NCBI GenBank assembly: GCA_963721175.1
Contig: CAVRIG010000006.1
Coordinates: 124,001-188,000 of the forward strand
Direction: 5' to 3'
Source: Aliishimia sp963721175
GTDB taxonomy: Bacteria; Pseudomonadota; Alphaproteobacteria; Rhodobacterales; Rhodobacteraceae
Length of the DNA stretch: 64,000 nucleotides
Shown: piece after piece, positions 45,375 through 54,266 of the stretch
Position numbering within the stretch: the first letter of the stretch is position 1
How the letters are laid out: each line of letters begins with the position of its first letter
Position numbers and translations under genes: made by a program
Notes under the pieces: generated by a model
What the model was told of the DNA's origin: nothing
Seen by the model: only the letters and a program-made list of their open reading frames with translations
Databases searched by the model: none

Positions 45375-47268
45375 CCTGCGTCTCCTGGGTTTCTGCCGGC
45401 GTCACATCTGTACTCTGTTCAGCGATGCTGTCGAGAGTTGATTGCGGCTCCGGAGGCAGCGGTTCGGGTCGGATCAGGCGAAATTCGATGCGGCGATTGG
45501 CTTCGCGGCCGTCTTCGGTGCCGTTGTCCTCGACGGGTTGCGTCTCGCCGTAGCCCTTGGCGGTAAAGTTCGCGGTCAGCACGCGCCGCGCCCGCAACTC
45601 GTTCAGAACCGCCTGCGCCCGCTCCTGGCTCAATTCGAGGTTCATCAATTCGCGCCCCTGGCTGTCGGTGTGACCCTGGATTTCCAGCTTCAGATCCCCG
45701 CATTGCTTCAGCACCTCGGCGATGTCGTCCACGATCCCAAGCGTGCCCGAGTCGATCGTGGCGCTGCCCGGTTCGAAATTGATCTTGTCGGCGGAGGTGA
45801 TGCCCGCGATCTCGGCTTCGCATTCCTCGGGCGTCGGCAGGCCCGCGACGGGATCGAGTTTCTCCTGGTACGTCACCTGGATATCGAACTGCTCGGCCTC
45901 GCCGATCTGGTCGGCCAGAAGCTGGGCGATGCGCGCGTTCGCCTCGCTGTCCCCGGTATCGCCGGTGACGCTGATCGCGTCCGGCGTCACGATCAGGGCG
46001 CCATTGGACAGGTTGCCGAGCGCTTCGAGTCCGGTGAGCACGCGCGCCGACCAGTCTGCGGGCAGATCCTCGTCGAGCCGCGCGGCCGTGTGCACGGTCT
46101 CGGTCCCGAACAGCGATTGGGCATAGGACGTGGTCAGATCCCGCGACGCCGCATCGCTCAGCCGCCCGCGCAACTGCACCAGTCCCTCCGGGCTCAGCGT
46201 CGCGACGAATTCGGGCGGGCCGGCCGACGGATCCTTGGTCTCGGGCAGGACCGCCTTCAACGCGAAGACATCGGGCAGCGCGTTCTCCAACTCCCCGACG
46301 ACCGTGTCGAACAGGGCCTGCTTCGTGCCCTCCGGCGCCCGCAGCGCCACGTCGGCGTCGGAGAACGTGACCGACCCGCCGCCGAGTTTCGCGACCGCGT
46401 TGATGGCCAGTTCCGCGGCTTCGGCCCAGCGCGGGGTCGGCACGCCCATGCCCACGGTGCAGCGGGCGGTTCCGGTTGCGCCGGCCTGCCGGGCGGCGGC
46501 GATGATCCGCTCCCGCGCCTCGTCGCTGTCGGCGGAGCAGGCATCGAACCGGACGCCATCTTCGTCGTGCACGAACCGTAGGGTGAACGGCGTCAGCACC
46601 GGACGCGGCGCGGTCAGGTCCAGAGTGATGTCCAGTCCCGGCGGCGTGGCCCGGCGCAGCGCCCTTTCGAGTTCGATCTTCTCCTGTCCGCTGTCGGTCA
46701 TCGCGGTGATCCTGACGCGCCCGGGCTCGACCGAAATCTTCGCCCGCGGCAACTGACCCAGCGCGGACATGCCGAACGCCAGCGCGTCGCCCCAATTTTC
46801 GGAGACGGGGTAATCCGCGCTCTCCAGCAGGTCGGTATAGTCCTTGTCGCCGGCGATGCGGGTGAAATTGTCCTTCAGCGCCTCGCGATCTTGGGAGGCA
46901 GGTATCAGCCCGATCGCGGAAATCCCCGCGTCGTTGCGCAGGATCTCCACCGAAAAGCGCGGCGGCGCGATCCAGCCTTGCAATTCGACGGTCATCTCGT
47001 CGATCACACGCGCCGCATCGACCACCGTTCCCGCAGCACTCAGCGCCTGGAACCGCAGCGCTTCGGTGGGTGCGGTTCCCAGAAGCGTGACCTGCAGCCC
47101 GTCGGCGGTCACCTCGGCCCAGGTCAGGCCCTCGCGATCCAGGGCTCCGCGCACGCCGATTTCCGAACGATCCTCGATCATCGTCACGGAGTAGCTCGCG
47201 GCCAGCAGGGCCAGGCCCATGGCGGCGATGAACGTCAGGAATGCGGGAAGGTAGCGGGACAGGCGCAT
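45367..47268 (-). CDS. OmpA-family envelope protein with BON-like repeats
   Basis: The 633-residue protein has an N-terminal signal anchor (LPAFLTFIAAMGLALLAASYSVTMI), several BON-like repeats between residues 35 and 460 (for example VRGALDREGLTWAEVTADGLQVTLLGTAPTEALRFQALSAAG and ALIVTPDAISVTGDTGDSEANARIAQLLADQIG), and a C-terminal OmpA/MotB peptidoglycan-binding domain (about 490-610; INFEPGSATI, EIQGHTDSQGRELMNLELSQERAQAVLNEL, AKGYGETQPVEDNGTEDGREANRRIEFRLI). This layout ties it to peptidoglycan as a stabiliser or lipid-contact protein in the inner-membrane/periplasm space. Coupled with the coiled-coil gene downstream. The specific function is not determined. Confidence 0.85.
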   Translation of the reverse strand: MRLSRYLPAFLTFIAAMGLALLAASYSVTMIEDRSEIGVRGALDREGLTWAEVTADGLQVTLLGTAPTEALRFQALSAAGTVVDAARVIDEMTVELQGWIAPPRFSVEILRNDAGISAIGLIPASQDREALKDNFTRIAGDKDYTDLLESADYPVSENWGDALAFGMSALGQLPRAKISVEPGRVRITAMTDSGQEKIELERALRRATPPGLDITLDLTAPRPVLTPFTLRFVHDEDGVRFDACSADSDEARERIIAAARQAGATGTARCTVGMGVPTPRWAEAAELAINAVAKLGGGSVTFSDADVALRAPEGTKQALFDTVVGELENALPDVFALKAVLPETKDPSAGPPEFVATLSPEGLVQLRGRLSDAASRDLTTSYAQSLFGTETVHTAARLDEDLPADWSARVLTGLEALGNLSNGALIVTPDAISVTGDTGDSEANARIAQLLADQIGEAEQFDIQVTYQEKLDPVAGLPTPEECEAEIAGITSADKINFEPGSATIDSGTLGIVDDIAEVLKQCGDLKLEIQGHTDSQGRELMNLELSQERAQAVLNELRARRVLTANFTAKGYGETQPVEDNGTEDGREANRRIEFRLIRPEPLPPEPQSTLDSIAEQSTDVTPAETQETQGE

Positions 47269-47329
47269 GCGGTCACATCGAAGCAGTTAGGGACCCGGCA
47301 GAGATACGCATCGACCGGGTCGGTTGCAA

Positions 47330-48292
47330 TCACAGCAGCAGGGCCGGCAGGAACAGAAGTAGCGGAATGGCGCCTGTATCGCGGTTCGCGCGGAAGAGCT
47401 GCAGCAGCTTGGCGTCGTTCTCGATGTCGAGCCCGCGCAACTGCCAGGCCATGTGCCATCCCATCGCCCAAGGTCCCGCCAGCGCCACCACCAGCGCAAG
47501 TATCGAGGCCTCGGGCAGCGCGGCGAAGATCACGGCGAGGCCCATGAGCCCCACGCAGGCCATCAGGAACCGGCGCAGCCATGGCCCGGGGTTCTCTCCA
47601 AAAAGCCGCGCGGTGGATTTTACGCCAATCAGCGCGTCGTCCTCCGCGTCCTGGTAGGCGTAGATCGTGTCGTAGAAGAGCGTCCAGGCGATCCCGGCGA
47701 AGTAAAGCACGACCGCCGGCGCCTCCAGTTTCCCCGAATGCGCGGTCCACGCCAGCAACGCGCCCCAGTTGAAGGCAAGTCCGAGGAAGACCTGCGGCCA
47801 CCAGGTGAACCGCTTGGCGAAGGGATAGACGCAGACCGGCGCGAGCGCGAGGATGCCCAAAAGGATCGCGGCCGGCGCGAAGGTCAACAGGATGGCGAAG
47901 GCGACCAGCGCCTGCCCGCACATCCACGCCAGCGCGCCGAAGACGGTGACCTGACCCGACGGAATCGGGCGCGACCGGGTGCGCTCAACCCCGCCGTCGA
48001 TGTCGCGGTCGGTGATGTCGTTCCAGGTGCATCCCGCCCCGCGCATCAGCCACGCGCCGATGCCGCAGCCGATGGCGATCCACGCGTCATGCCAGCTCGT
48101 CTGCTGGTCGTGCAGCATCGAGAGCGCAAGCCCCCACCAGCAGGGCAGCAGCAGCAGCCATGTGCCGATGGGCCGGTCCGCGCGGGAAAGTCGCAGGTAG
48201 GGCCGCGTCCAGGCCGGTGCATGGGTGTCGACCCAGTTGCCCTTGACCGCGTCCGAGACCTGACCCTCTGGCGCCCGCTGCACGTCTTGCAT
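47330..48292 (-). CDS. ubiA: 4-hydroxybenzoate octaprenyltransferase
   Basis: UbiA attaches the polyprenyl tail to 4-hydroxybenzoate for ubiquinone. The 320-residue, multi-span inner-membrane protein has the two Asp-rich prenyl-diphosphate sites: NDITDRDIDGGVERTRSRPIPSG and DTIYAYQDAEDDALIGVKSTA. I prefer the ATG at 48292, since an earlier ATG at 48307 would overlap the rsmE start. Between this start and the divergent rsmE start there are only 13 bases. Confidence 0.92.
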   Translation of the reverse strand: MQDVQRAPEGQVSDAVKGNWVDTHAPAWTRPYLRLSRADRPIGTWLLLLPCWWGLALSMLHDQQTSWHDAWIAIGCGIGAWLMRGAGCTWNDITDRDIDGGVERTRSRPIPSGQVTVFGALAWMCGQALVAFAILLTFAPAAILLGILALAPVCVYPFAKRFTWWPQVFLGLAFNWGALLAWTAHSGKLEAPAVVLYFAGIAWTLFYDTIYAYQDAEDDALIGVKSTARLFGENPGPWLRRFLMACVGLMGLAVIFAALPEASILALVVALAGPWAMGWHMAWQLRGLDIENDAKLLQLFRANRDTGAIPLLLFLPALLL

Positions 48293-48305
48293 ATCTCTGC
48301 ACCTC

Positions 48306-49028
48306 ATGAGTGAGAAAATTCGCCTGTTTGTAGACGCCGAACTGGGGGAGGGGCAACGGGTGCCTCTGTCGCGGGACCAGGCGCATTACCTTTTCGGTGT
48401 GATGCGGCAGGGCGAGGGCGGGCACGTGTCACTCTTCAACGGGCGCGACGGCGAATGGCGCGCGGAAATCGCCGAGGCCGGAAAGCGGGCGGGCGTTCTG
48501 CTCTGCCAGACGCAGACGGCGCCGCTCCGGCTACCGCCCGATCTCTGGCTTCTGTTCGCGCCGATCAAGAAGGCCCGGACCGATTTCATCGTGGAGAAGG
48601 CGGCGGAGATGGGGGCGGCGCGAATCGTGCCGGTCCTGACCGACCTCACGAATTCCGAACGGGTCCGGCGGGACCGGTTGCAGGCACATGCGGTCGAGGC
48701 GGCGGAGCAATGTGGGGGGACCTACGTGCCGGAAGTTGCCGAGGCCACGAAGCTGTCGGCGCTCCTGGACCATTGGGATCCCGCGCGACGCATCATGTTC
48801 TGCGACGAAGGCCTGGCAGGTCCGGCGTCGGGCCTGAACTGCAAGGCTGTTGGTCCCTGGGCCATTCTGATCGGGCCGGAGGGCGGGTTTTCCGATGCCG
48901 AACGCGGGCGCCTCGCCAGACTTGGCTGCGCGCACGCCGTGAGCCTCGGGCCACGCATCCTGCGCGCGGACACGGCGGCAGTCGCGGCGATGACGGTGTG
49001 GCAGCAGGCCTTGGGGGACTGGACATGA
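48306..49028 (+). CDS. rsmE: 16S rRNA (uracil(1498)-N(3))-methyltransferase
   Basis: RsmE methylates U1498 of 16S rRNA. The 240-residue SPOUT-class enzyme contains an N-terminal PUA-like domain (HYLFGVMRQGEGGHVSLFNGRDGEWRAEI) and the C-terminal knot with KKARTDFIVEKAAEMGAARIVPVLT, LIGPEGGFSDAERG and SLGPRILRADTA, the SAM-binding motifs. It is divergent from ubiA with starts only 13 bases apart, so its promoter must lie inside ubiA. Confidence 0.94.
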   Translation: MSEKIRLFVDAELGEGQRVPLSRDQAHYLFGVMRQGEGGHVSLFNGRDGEWRAEIAEAGKRAGVLLCQTQTAPLRLPPDLWLLFAPIKKARTDFIVEKAAEMGAARIVPVLTDLTNSERVRRDRLQAHAVEAAEQCGGTYVPEVAEATKLSALLDHWDPARRIMFCDEGLAGPASGLNCKAVGPWAILIGPEGGFSDAERGRLARLGCAHAVSLGPRILRADTAAVAAMTVWQQALGDWT

Positions 49029-49549
49029 GCTTCATCCGGCCGGAGGCGCAAACTCTGCTCTGGCGTTGGCGGGAGGTGCTTTTCGGTGCGGCGCTTTCCG
49101 CGCTCGGGCTCGCGGCCGGAATCGGTCCGGGCGGGTTGCTCGGCATGATCGGCTGGGTCGTGGCTGCGGTCGGGGCCGGTCTCGCGCTGACGGGCTACCA
49201 GCGGGCGCGTTTCCGGTCGCGCCCGACCGGCGGACCGGGTGCCGTGGACGTCGACGAAGGCCAGGTGATCTATTTCGGGCCGCTGACCGGCGGCGCGATG
49301 GCCCTGCGCGAAATGTCCGAACTCGCGCTGATCCGGGCGCGGCAGTCGCCGCACTGGCGGTTGTCCGGTGGTGCCGACGTGCTCTTCATTCCGGTCGATG
49401 CGGAGGGGGCCGACGCGCTTTTCGACGCGTTCACCACGCTTCCCGGCCTGCGGGTGGAGCGGCTGCTCTCGGCGCTGGAAACGGAGGTGGATAGCGACAT
49501 CGTGATCTGGACACGCGACCGGCGCGACCCGCAACTTCCCGTTCACTGA
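49025..49549 (+). CDS. Hypothetical membrane protein coupled to rsmE
   Basis: The 174-residue protein starts at an ATG overlapping the rsmE stop. It has two N-terminal spans (ALSALGLAAGIGPGGLLGMIGWVVAAVGAGLALTG, about residues 21-56), then a soluble part (MALREMSELALIRARQSPHWRLSGGADVLFIPVDAEGADALFDAFTTLPGLRVERLLSALETEVDSDIVIWTRDRR). The beta-strand-rich soluble half is reminiscent of small PH-like or cytosolic regulatory domains, which is a guess. It is probably co-translated with rsmE and may be a Rhodobacterales-conserved protein of unknown function. Confidence 0.6.
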   Translation: MSFIRPEAQTLLWRWREVLFGAALSALGLAAGIGPGGLLGMIGWVVAAVGAGLALTGYQRARFRSRPTGGPGAVDVDEGQVIYFGPLTGGAMALREMSELALIRARQSPHWRLSGGADVLFIPVDAEGADALFDAFTTLPGLRVERLLSALETEVDSDIVIWTRDRRDPQLPVH

Positions 49550-49699
49550 CGACGCTGGCATCTGCCTGGACGCCTGCGCCACATGCGAACATCCGGCTGC
49601 CAGTGCCCCGATCGAGACTTACGACCCCCGTCGCATTGACACCCCGGTGAAATCGGGCAAAGCCTGCCGCCTGACGATTAAGCCAGAGATCGAGATCCC

Positions 49700-51070
49700 A
49701 TGTCCATTCCCCAGTCCGGCGGCGGACCAATCGAACGCCAGGAACAGCTGGCCGAGTACCTCGAAGCCGGATGCAAGCCGAAGTCCGACTGGCGCATCGG
49801 GACCGAGCACGAGAAGTTCGGCTACTGCAAGGATACGCTGAAACCGCTGCCCTATGCCGGGGAGCGGTCGATCGTGACGGTTCTGGAGGGCTTGCGCGAC
49901 GGGCACGGATGGCAGCCGCTCGAGGAAAACGGGAACCTGATCGGACTGACCAAGGGCGGCGCCAACATCAGCCTGGAGCCCGGCGGGCAGCTGGAGCTGT
50001 CGGGCGCGCCGCTGGAGACGATCCACCAGACCTGCGACGAGGTGAACGAACATCTCGCGGATGTGAAGGACATCGCCGACAAGGTGGGCGTCGGCTTCAT
50101 CGGGTTGGGTGCCGCGCCGATCTGGACCCATGACGAGATGCCGATGATGCCCAAGGGGCGTTACAAGCTGATGGATGCCTACATGGACCGGGTCGGCACC
50201 TCCGGCAAGATCATGATGCGGCGGACCTGCACGGTGCAGGTGAACCTCGATTTCTCCACCGAAGCCGACATGGTGAAGAAGATGCGCGTGGCCGTGGCGT
50301 TGCAGCCGGTTGCCAACGCGCTCTTTGGGAATTCGCCGTTTTTCGAAGGCAAGCCCAATGGGCTCAAGAGCTTGCGCGGCTGGGTCTGGGACCGGCTCGA
50401 CGATGACCGCACCGGCATGGTGCCCTTCGTATTCGAGGACGGGTTCGGATTTCAGCGCTGGGTCGACTATGCGCTCGACGTGCCGATGTATTTCGTTTTC
50501 CGCGACGGGGAGTACGTGGATGCTCTGGGCATGTCCTTTCGGGATTTCATGAAGGGCGAGCTGCCCGCGCTGCCGGGAGAGACGCCGACGCTCAGCGACT
50601 GGGCGGATCATCTGACGACGATATTTCCCGAAGCGCGCGTCAAGACGTTCATCGAGATGCGCGGGGCGGATGGCGGCCCCTGGCGGCGGCTCTGCGCGCT
50701 GCCGGCGTTCTGGGTGGGGCTGATGTACGACCAGTCGTCGCTCGATGCGGCCTGGGACATGGTCAAGGCCTGGGATGCGGAGACGCGTGAGGGGCTTCGG
50801 GTCGCGGCCTACACGGACGGGCTGGCGGCCGAGGTGAACGGCCTGCGCATGATCGACCTCGCGCGCGAAGCCGTGGCTCTGTCGGAGGCGGGACTGAAGG
50901 CGCGAGCGCGCACCGGGTCGGGCGGTCTGCTTCCGGACGAGACGCATTTCCTCAACGCGCTGAAGGAGAGCGTGGAGAGCGGCAAGGCGCCGGCGGACGA
51001 ATTGCTGGAGCATTTCCATGGCGACTGGAACGGCGACCTGACGCGGATCTTTCCCGAATATTCGTACTGA
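49700..51070 (+). CDS. gshA: Glutamate-cysteine ligase, plant/alphaproteobacterial type
   Basis: GshA joins glutamate and cysteine, the first step in glutathione synthesis. The 456-residue protein is of the plant-type GCS2 class: it begins SIPQSGGGPIERQEQLAEYLEAGCKPKSDWRIGTEHEKFGY and contains TKGGANISLEPGGQLELSGAPLETIHQTCDEV, PKGRYKLMDAYMDRVG, MRRTCTVQVNLDFSTEADMVKKMR and RGADGGPWRRLCALPAFWVGLMYD, all family landmarks. It is preceded by about 150 bases of gap, so it probably has its own promoter, and is convergent with plsY. Confidence 0.95.
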   Translation: MSIPQSGGGPIERQEQLAEYLEAGCKPKSDWRIGTEHEKFGYCKDTLKPLPYAGERSIVTVLEGLRDGHGWQPLEENGNLIGLTKGGANISLEPGGQLELSGAPLETIHQTCDEVNEHLADVKDIADKVGVGFIGLGAAPIWTHDEMPMMPKGRYKLMDAYMDRVGTSGKIMMRRTCTVQVNLDFSTEADMVKKMRVAVALQPVANALFGNSPFFEGKPNGLKSLRGWVWDRLDDDRTGMVPFVFEDGFGFQRWVDYALDVPMYFVFRDGEYVDALGMSFRDFMKGELPALPGETPTLSDWADHLTTIFPEARVKTFIEMRGADGGPWRRLCALPAFWVGLMYDQSSLDAAWDMVKAWDAETREGLRVAAYTDGLAAEVNGLRMIDLAREAVALSEAGLKARARTGSGGLLPDETHFLNALKESVESGKAPADELLEHFHGDWNGDLTRIFPEYSY

Positions 51071-51097
51071 GGCCGCACTGTCGACCGCCCCGAGGCC

Positions 51098-51112
51098 GGC
51101 GTCTGCGACGCC
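51098..51112. terminator. GC-rich hairpin between convergent gshA and plsY
   Basis: Between the convergent genes gshA and plsY, GGCGTC-TGC-GACGCC forms a perfect six-pair stem with a three-base loop. It lacks a U-run on either strand, so it may be a 3'-end-stabilising hairpin or bidirectional terminator signal rather than a classical one. Confidence 0.35.
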
Positions 51113-51169
51113 GACCCGGCCCGCCCGCCCGACCACGGCCGACAGGGATTGTCGCGGAACTCGTGGCGT

Positions 51170-51779
51170 TCAGGTTTTCTGACCGATCTTTGGTTCGGTT
51201 CCCGCCCGCAACCGGGCGATGTTGGAACGGTGCCGCCAGAAGATCAGCAGCGTCAGCAGAACGCACAGCAGAAAGATCGGCGGCGTGTCGAGCAGGACGA
51301 CGAAGAAGGTGGAGGCTGCGGCGGCAGTCAGCGACGCCAGCGAGGACATCCGGAAGACCGCCGCCACCAGCAGCCAGGTGGCGCAGCAGGCAAGGCCCAC
51401 CGGCCAGCTCAGAACCAGCACCAGCCCGAGAAACGTGGCGACCCCCTTGCCGCCCGCGAACCGCAGCCAGACCGGATAGCAATGGCCCAGCATCGCGGCC
51501 AGCCCGGCCAGTTGCGCCGCATCCTCCGCGGCCATGCTGCGGGCGAGGAGGACCGCAACCACACCCTTCAGCGCATCGAGGATCAGCGTCAGCGCGGCGG
51601 CGGGGCGCGACCCGGTCCGCAGCACGTTCGTGGCGCCGATGCTGCCGGAGCCGATCTGCCGCAGGTCGCCAAGGTTCATCGCCCGCGACAGGACCACGCC
51701 GAACGGGATCGAGCCGAGCAGGTAGCCGATGAGTGCCCACACCAGCAGCACTGCGAGGCTCGAATTCGATGACCGGCAT
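51170..51779 (-). CDS. plsY: Acyl-phosphate:glycerol-3-phosphate acyltransferase, one frameshift near the start
   Basis: PlsY acylates glycerol-3-phosphate from acyl-phosphate, the first step of phospholipid synthesis. The protein has IGYLLGSIPFGVVLSRAMNLGDLRQIGSGSIGATNVLRTGSRPAA and LGHCYPVWLRFAGGKGVATFLG, matching PlsY motifs 1-3. The start is at 51779, overlapping the pyrC stop (ATGA), if an extra base near 51752 is removed; this gives 202 residues and a natural first span. Without correction the first start is the ATG at 51751. It is the last gene of the pyr-plsY run. Confidence 0.88.
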
Positions 51780-53046
51780 CAAGTCCCTCCGAACACGCGG
51801 TGTCCCGAAACCCAGGTGCCGAGGACCTTACCCTGCAGGCGGGCATCGTCAAACGGGGTGTTCTTGGATTTCGATTTCAATTCGAACCGGTTGAGCTGGA
51901 ACGGCGCATCCGGATCGAAGAGCACCAGATCGGCCGGTGCGCCCGGCGCGAGGCGGCCGGCGGCAAGACCGAGCCGGCGCGCCGGGTTCAGCGACAGCGC
52001 GCGCCAGAGCGTCGGCAGGTCCATGTAGCCGCCATGCACCAGCCGCATGCAGGCGGGCAGCAGCGTCTCCAGCGCCACGGCCCCGCTCGCCGCCTCCTCG
52101 AAGGGCAGGCGCTTGCTTTCCTCGTCCTGCGGGGTGTGCATCGAGGAGATGATGTCGATGAGGCCGGTCGCCACGGCCTCGACCACCGCCAGCCGGTCGT
52201 CCTCGTCCCGCGAGCGGCGGCTTCAGCTTGAAGAAGGTGCGGTAGTCGGCCACGTCCATCGCGTTCAGCGTGAGGTGGTGGATCGAGGTTCCGGCGGTGA
52301 TGTCGAGCCCGTTGCGCTTGGCGCGGTCCAGCGCGGGCAGGGCGCGGGCGGTCGTGACCTGGTCGACATGGTAGCGCACGCCCGGTCATCTCGATCAGCG
52401 CGATATCGCGGTCGAGCCCCATGCGCTCGGCCATCGGCGAGACCGCGGGCAGACCGCGCAGCGAGGCGAACTTGCCGGAGGTGGCGCAGGCCCCGTCGGA
52501 GAGGACCGGCTCCTGGACATGCCCGATCACCAGCGCGCCGCAGGACCGCGCATAGGTCAGCGCGCGCGACAGGACCTTGGTGTCCGTCACGACATGATCG
52601 CAATCGGTGAAGGCCACGGCGCCCGCATCCATCAGGAAGCCGATTTCCGTCATTTCACGCCCAGCGCGCCCCTTGGTCAGTGCGGCCATGGGCAGGACGT
52701 GCACTCCGGCATCGGCCTGTGCGCGCCGGGTGACGAATTCCAGGGTTTCGGGCGTGTCGATGGCGGGTGTGGTGTCGGGGCGCGTGACGATCGTGGTCAC
52801 CCCGCCCGCCGCGGCCGCGCGGCCCGCGGAGGCGTAGGATTCCTTGTGCCGCTCGCCCGGCTCGCAGACCTTGACGCCGATATCGACGATGCCGGGGGCG
52901 AGGCACTTGCCGCGGCAGTCGATGACGCAGTCCGCGCTTTTCTCGGGCGCGACGATTGCTCCGTCCTGAACCCACAGATCGCCCGTGCCGTCGGTACCGG
53001 CGTCCGGATCGATCAGCCGGGCATTGGTGAAATGGAGCGTGGTCAT
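51779..53046 (-). CDS. pyrC: Dihydroorotase (PyrC), two frameshifts
   Basis: PyrC cyclises carbamoyl-aspartate to dihydroorotate. The joined frames give 421 residues. The first frame contains NARLIDPDAG and PGIVDIGVKVCEPGERHKES, where the usual HxHxR-like zinc motif is altered (DIGVKV), then TTIVTRPDTTPAIDTPETLE; the middle frame has YHVDQVTTARALPALDRAKRNGLDITAGTSIHHLTL; the last frame has TGLIDIISSMHTPQDEESKRLPFEEAASGAVALETLL. Extra bases near 52382 and 52218 break it. The altered metal motif at the N-terminus suggests this may be a PyrC-prime-like, possibly inactive dihydroorotase that assists aspartate carbamoyltransferase, as known in other bacteria. That reading is inference. The ATG at 53046 follows the gap. 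Confidence 0.85.
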
Positions 53047-53249
53047 GGAACGCCTCGTCGCGCGGTTGCCCGTTTCTATGGATGGGACGGGGGGAGGTCC
53101 AGAGGCTGCGTACCGGCCCGGATGCGGCGACCATGAAGGGACCCGGTGCGGGCGCGGGTCCGGAAAAAATCGCAGGATTTGAAACTTGCACGGGAATTGA
53201 GACGTGCCTTGGAGCATTGACAGACCCCAATGAATAAGGAGACAGACCA

Positions 53250-53645
53250 ATGTTTATCCTGGACGGTTCCATGCACGAGGCGCCTCTGATCGAAGATCAG
53301 GCCAGTGCCGATCTGACGGATGTTTATGCATACGTCGATGCGGACGATCGCGGTTCCGACGCCACGGCGGCCAAAGAAGTCGACTTCGCGTCCCAGGTTC
53401 TGATGGCGGAGGAAGAGGCCAGTCAGGTCGCACGCTCCGACTCGACGGAGGACGTATTCGTATTCCTGACCGGCCTCTTGGCGACCGGAGACGGCTCCGT
53501 CATACCGAACAGTTCCGTTCCGGCGCCCGAGGAAGAGGAACCCGGCCCGCCGGAACTCGGTTGGGAGTGGGAGATCGAAAACCTCGGCACGGCTCGGCAC
53601 ACTGCGACCGGTGCGATGTTGCAGCGCTTTTTGGTCTTTGGCTGA
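53250..53645 (+). CDS. Unrecognised acidic protein lying antisense in the pyr locus
   Basis: The 131-residue protein has no family I recognise. It is strongly acidic, with Asp/Glu clusters (DLTDVYAYVDADDRGSD; EEEEPGPPELGWEWEIENLG), no signal peptide and no membrane span. AAGGAGACAGACC precedes the ATG at 53250, a strong ribosome-binding site, which supports a real gene. It lies between the membrane-protein gene (53709-54266) and pyrC, on the opposite strand to both, interrupting what is otherwise a leftward pyr-plsY order. The frame is intact although both flanks carry indels. Its function is unknown; it could be a lineage-specific insertion. Confidence 0.65.
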   Translation: MFILDGSMHEAPLIEDQASADLTDVYAYVDADDRGSDATAAKEVDFASQVLMAEEEASQVARSDSTEDVFVFLTGLLATGDGSVIPNSSVPAPEEEEPGPPELGWEWEIENLGTARHTATGAMLQRFLVFG

Positions 53646-53708
53646 GCAGGGCGCGTGACAAGTCTTCCGGCCATGCGGGCGGCGTTGCCGCCGCTCGCTT
53701 CCAATTCC

Positions 53709-54266
53709 CTACGCGGCGATCCAGATTACGACTGCCGTCAGTAGAAACATGACCAGAAGGGCGATCATCGCGACACGCCCGGACATGGCGGCATCCGACG
53801 CGGGCTTTCGGGTGGGTGCCGCGGAGCGCTTCGCCGAGTCGCTCTTGAGGTCGATCCGGTCGGTCCAGTCCACGCCCGGCTCCGAGTAGGTGCCGACCAG
53901 CGAAAGCTCTGGCGCAGGTTTCAGCGTCGCACCCCGGCCGGCGAAGGCCGCCGAGTAGACCAGCAGGACCCAGCCTTCCAGTCCCGCGAGTTTCCGCCGG
54001 TCCGGCTCCAGCTGTTGGGGATCGATCCCGTTGCCTTCGGCGAGATATCCGACGAGGCCGATCTCCGCGACATCGGCCAAGGGGAAGACCTCCACGAAAT
54101 CCGGGTTGATGCCGGTCGCGCCCAGTGCGGCTTCGATCGGCGTCGGGCGTTCGTCATCCTCCGGCGGCATGTTCTCGCGCAGCGCCTTGGCGGCGTCTGC
54201 GTCGAGGGACAGCGCGAAGACCCGCACCACGCCGCGCTCACCCTGCGGGATCACGATGGAGGTCAT
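53709..54266 (-). CDS. Hypothetical tail-anchored membrane protein coupled to pyrB
   Basis: The 185-residue protein starts at an ATG that overlaps the pyrB stop. The first ~140 residues are soluble (IVIPQGERGVVRVFALSLDADAAKALREN...NPDFVEVFPLADVAEIGLVGYLAEGNGIDPQQL...LEGWVLLVYSAAFAGRGATLKPAPELSLVGTYSEPGVDW), and the C-terminus is a single membrane span (SGRVAMIALLVMFLLTAVVIWIAA) with the charged side before it, that is, a tail anchor. No family is recognised. Co-translation with aspartate carbamoyltransferase suggests a role with the pyrimidine genes or with membrane localisation, but this is inference. Confidence 0.7.
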   Translation of the reverse strand: MTSIVIPQGERGVVRVFALSLDADAAKALRENMPPEDDERPTPIEAALGATGINPDFVEVFPLADVAEIGLVGYLAEGNGIDPQQLEPDRRKLAGLEGWVLLVYSAAFAGRGATLKPAPELSLVGTYSEPGVDWTDRIDLKSDSAKRSAAPTRKPASDAAMSGRVAMIALLVMFLLTAVVIWIAA

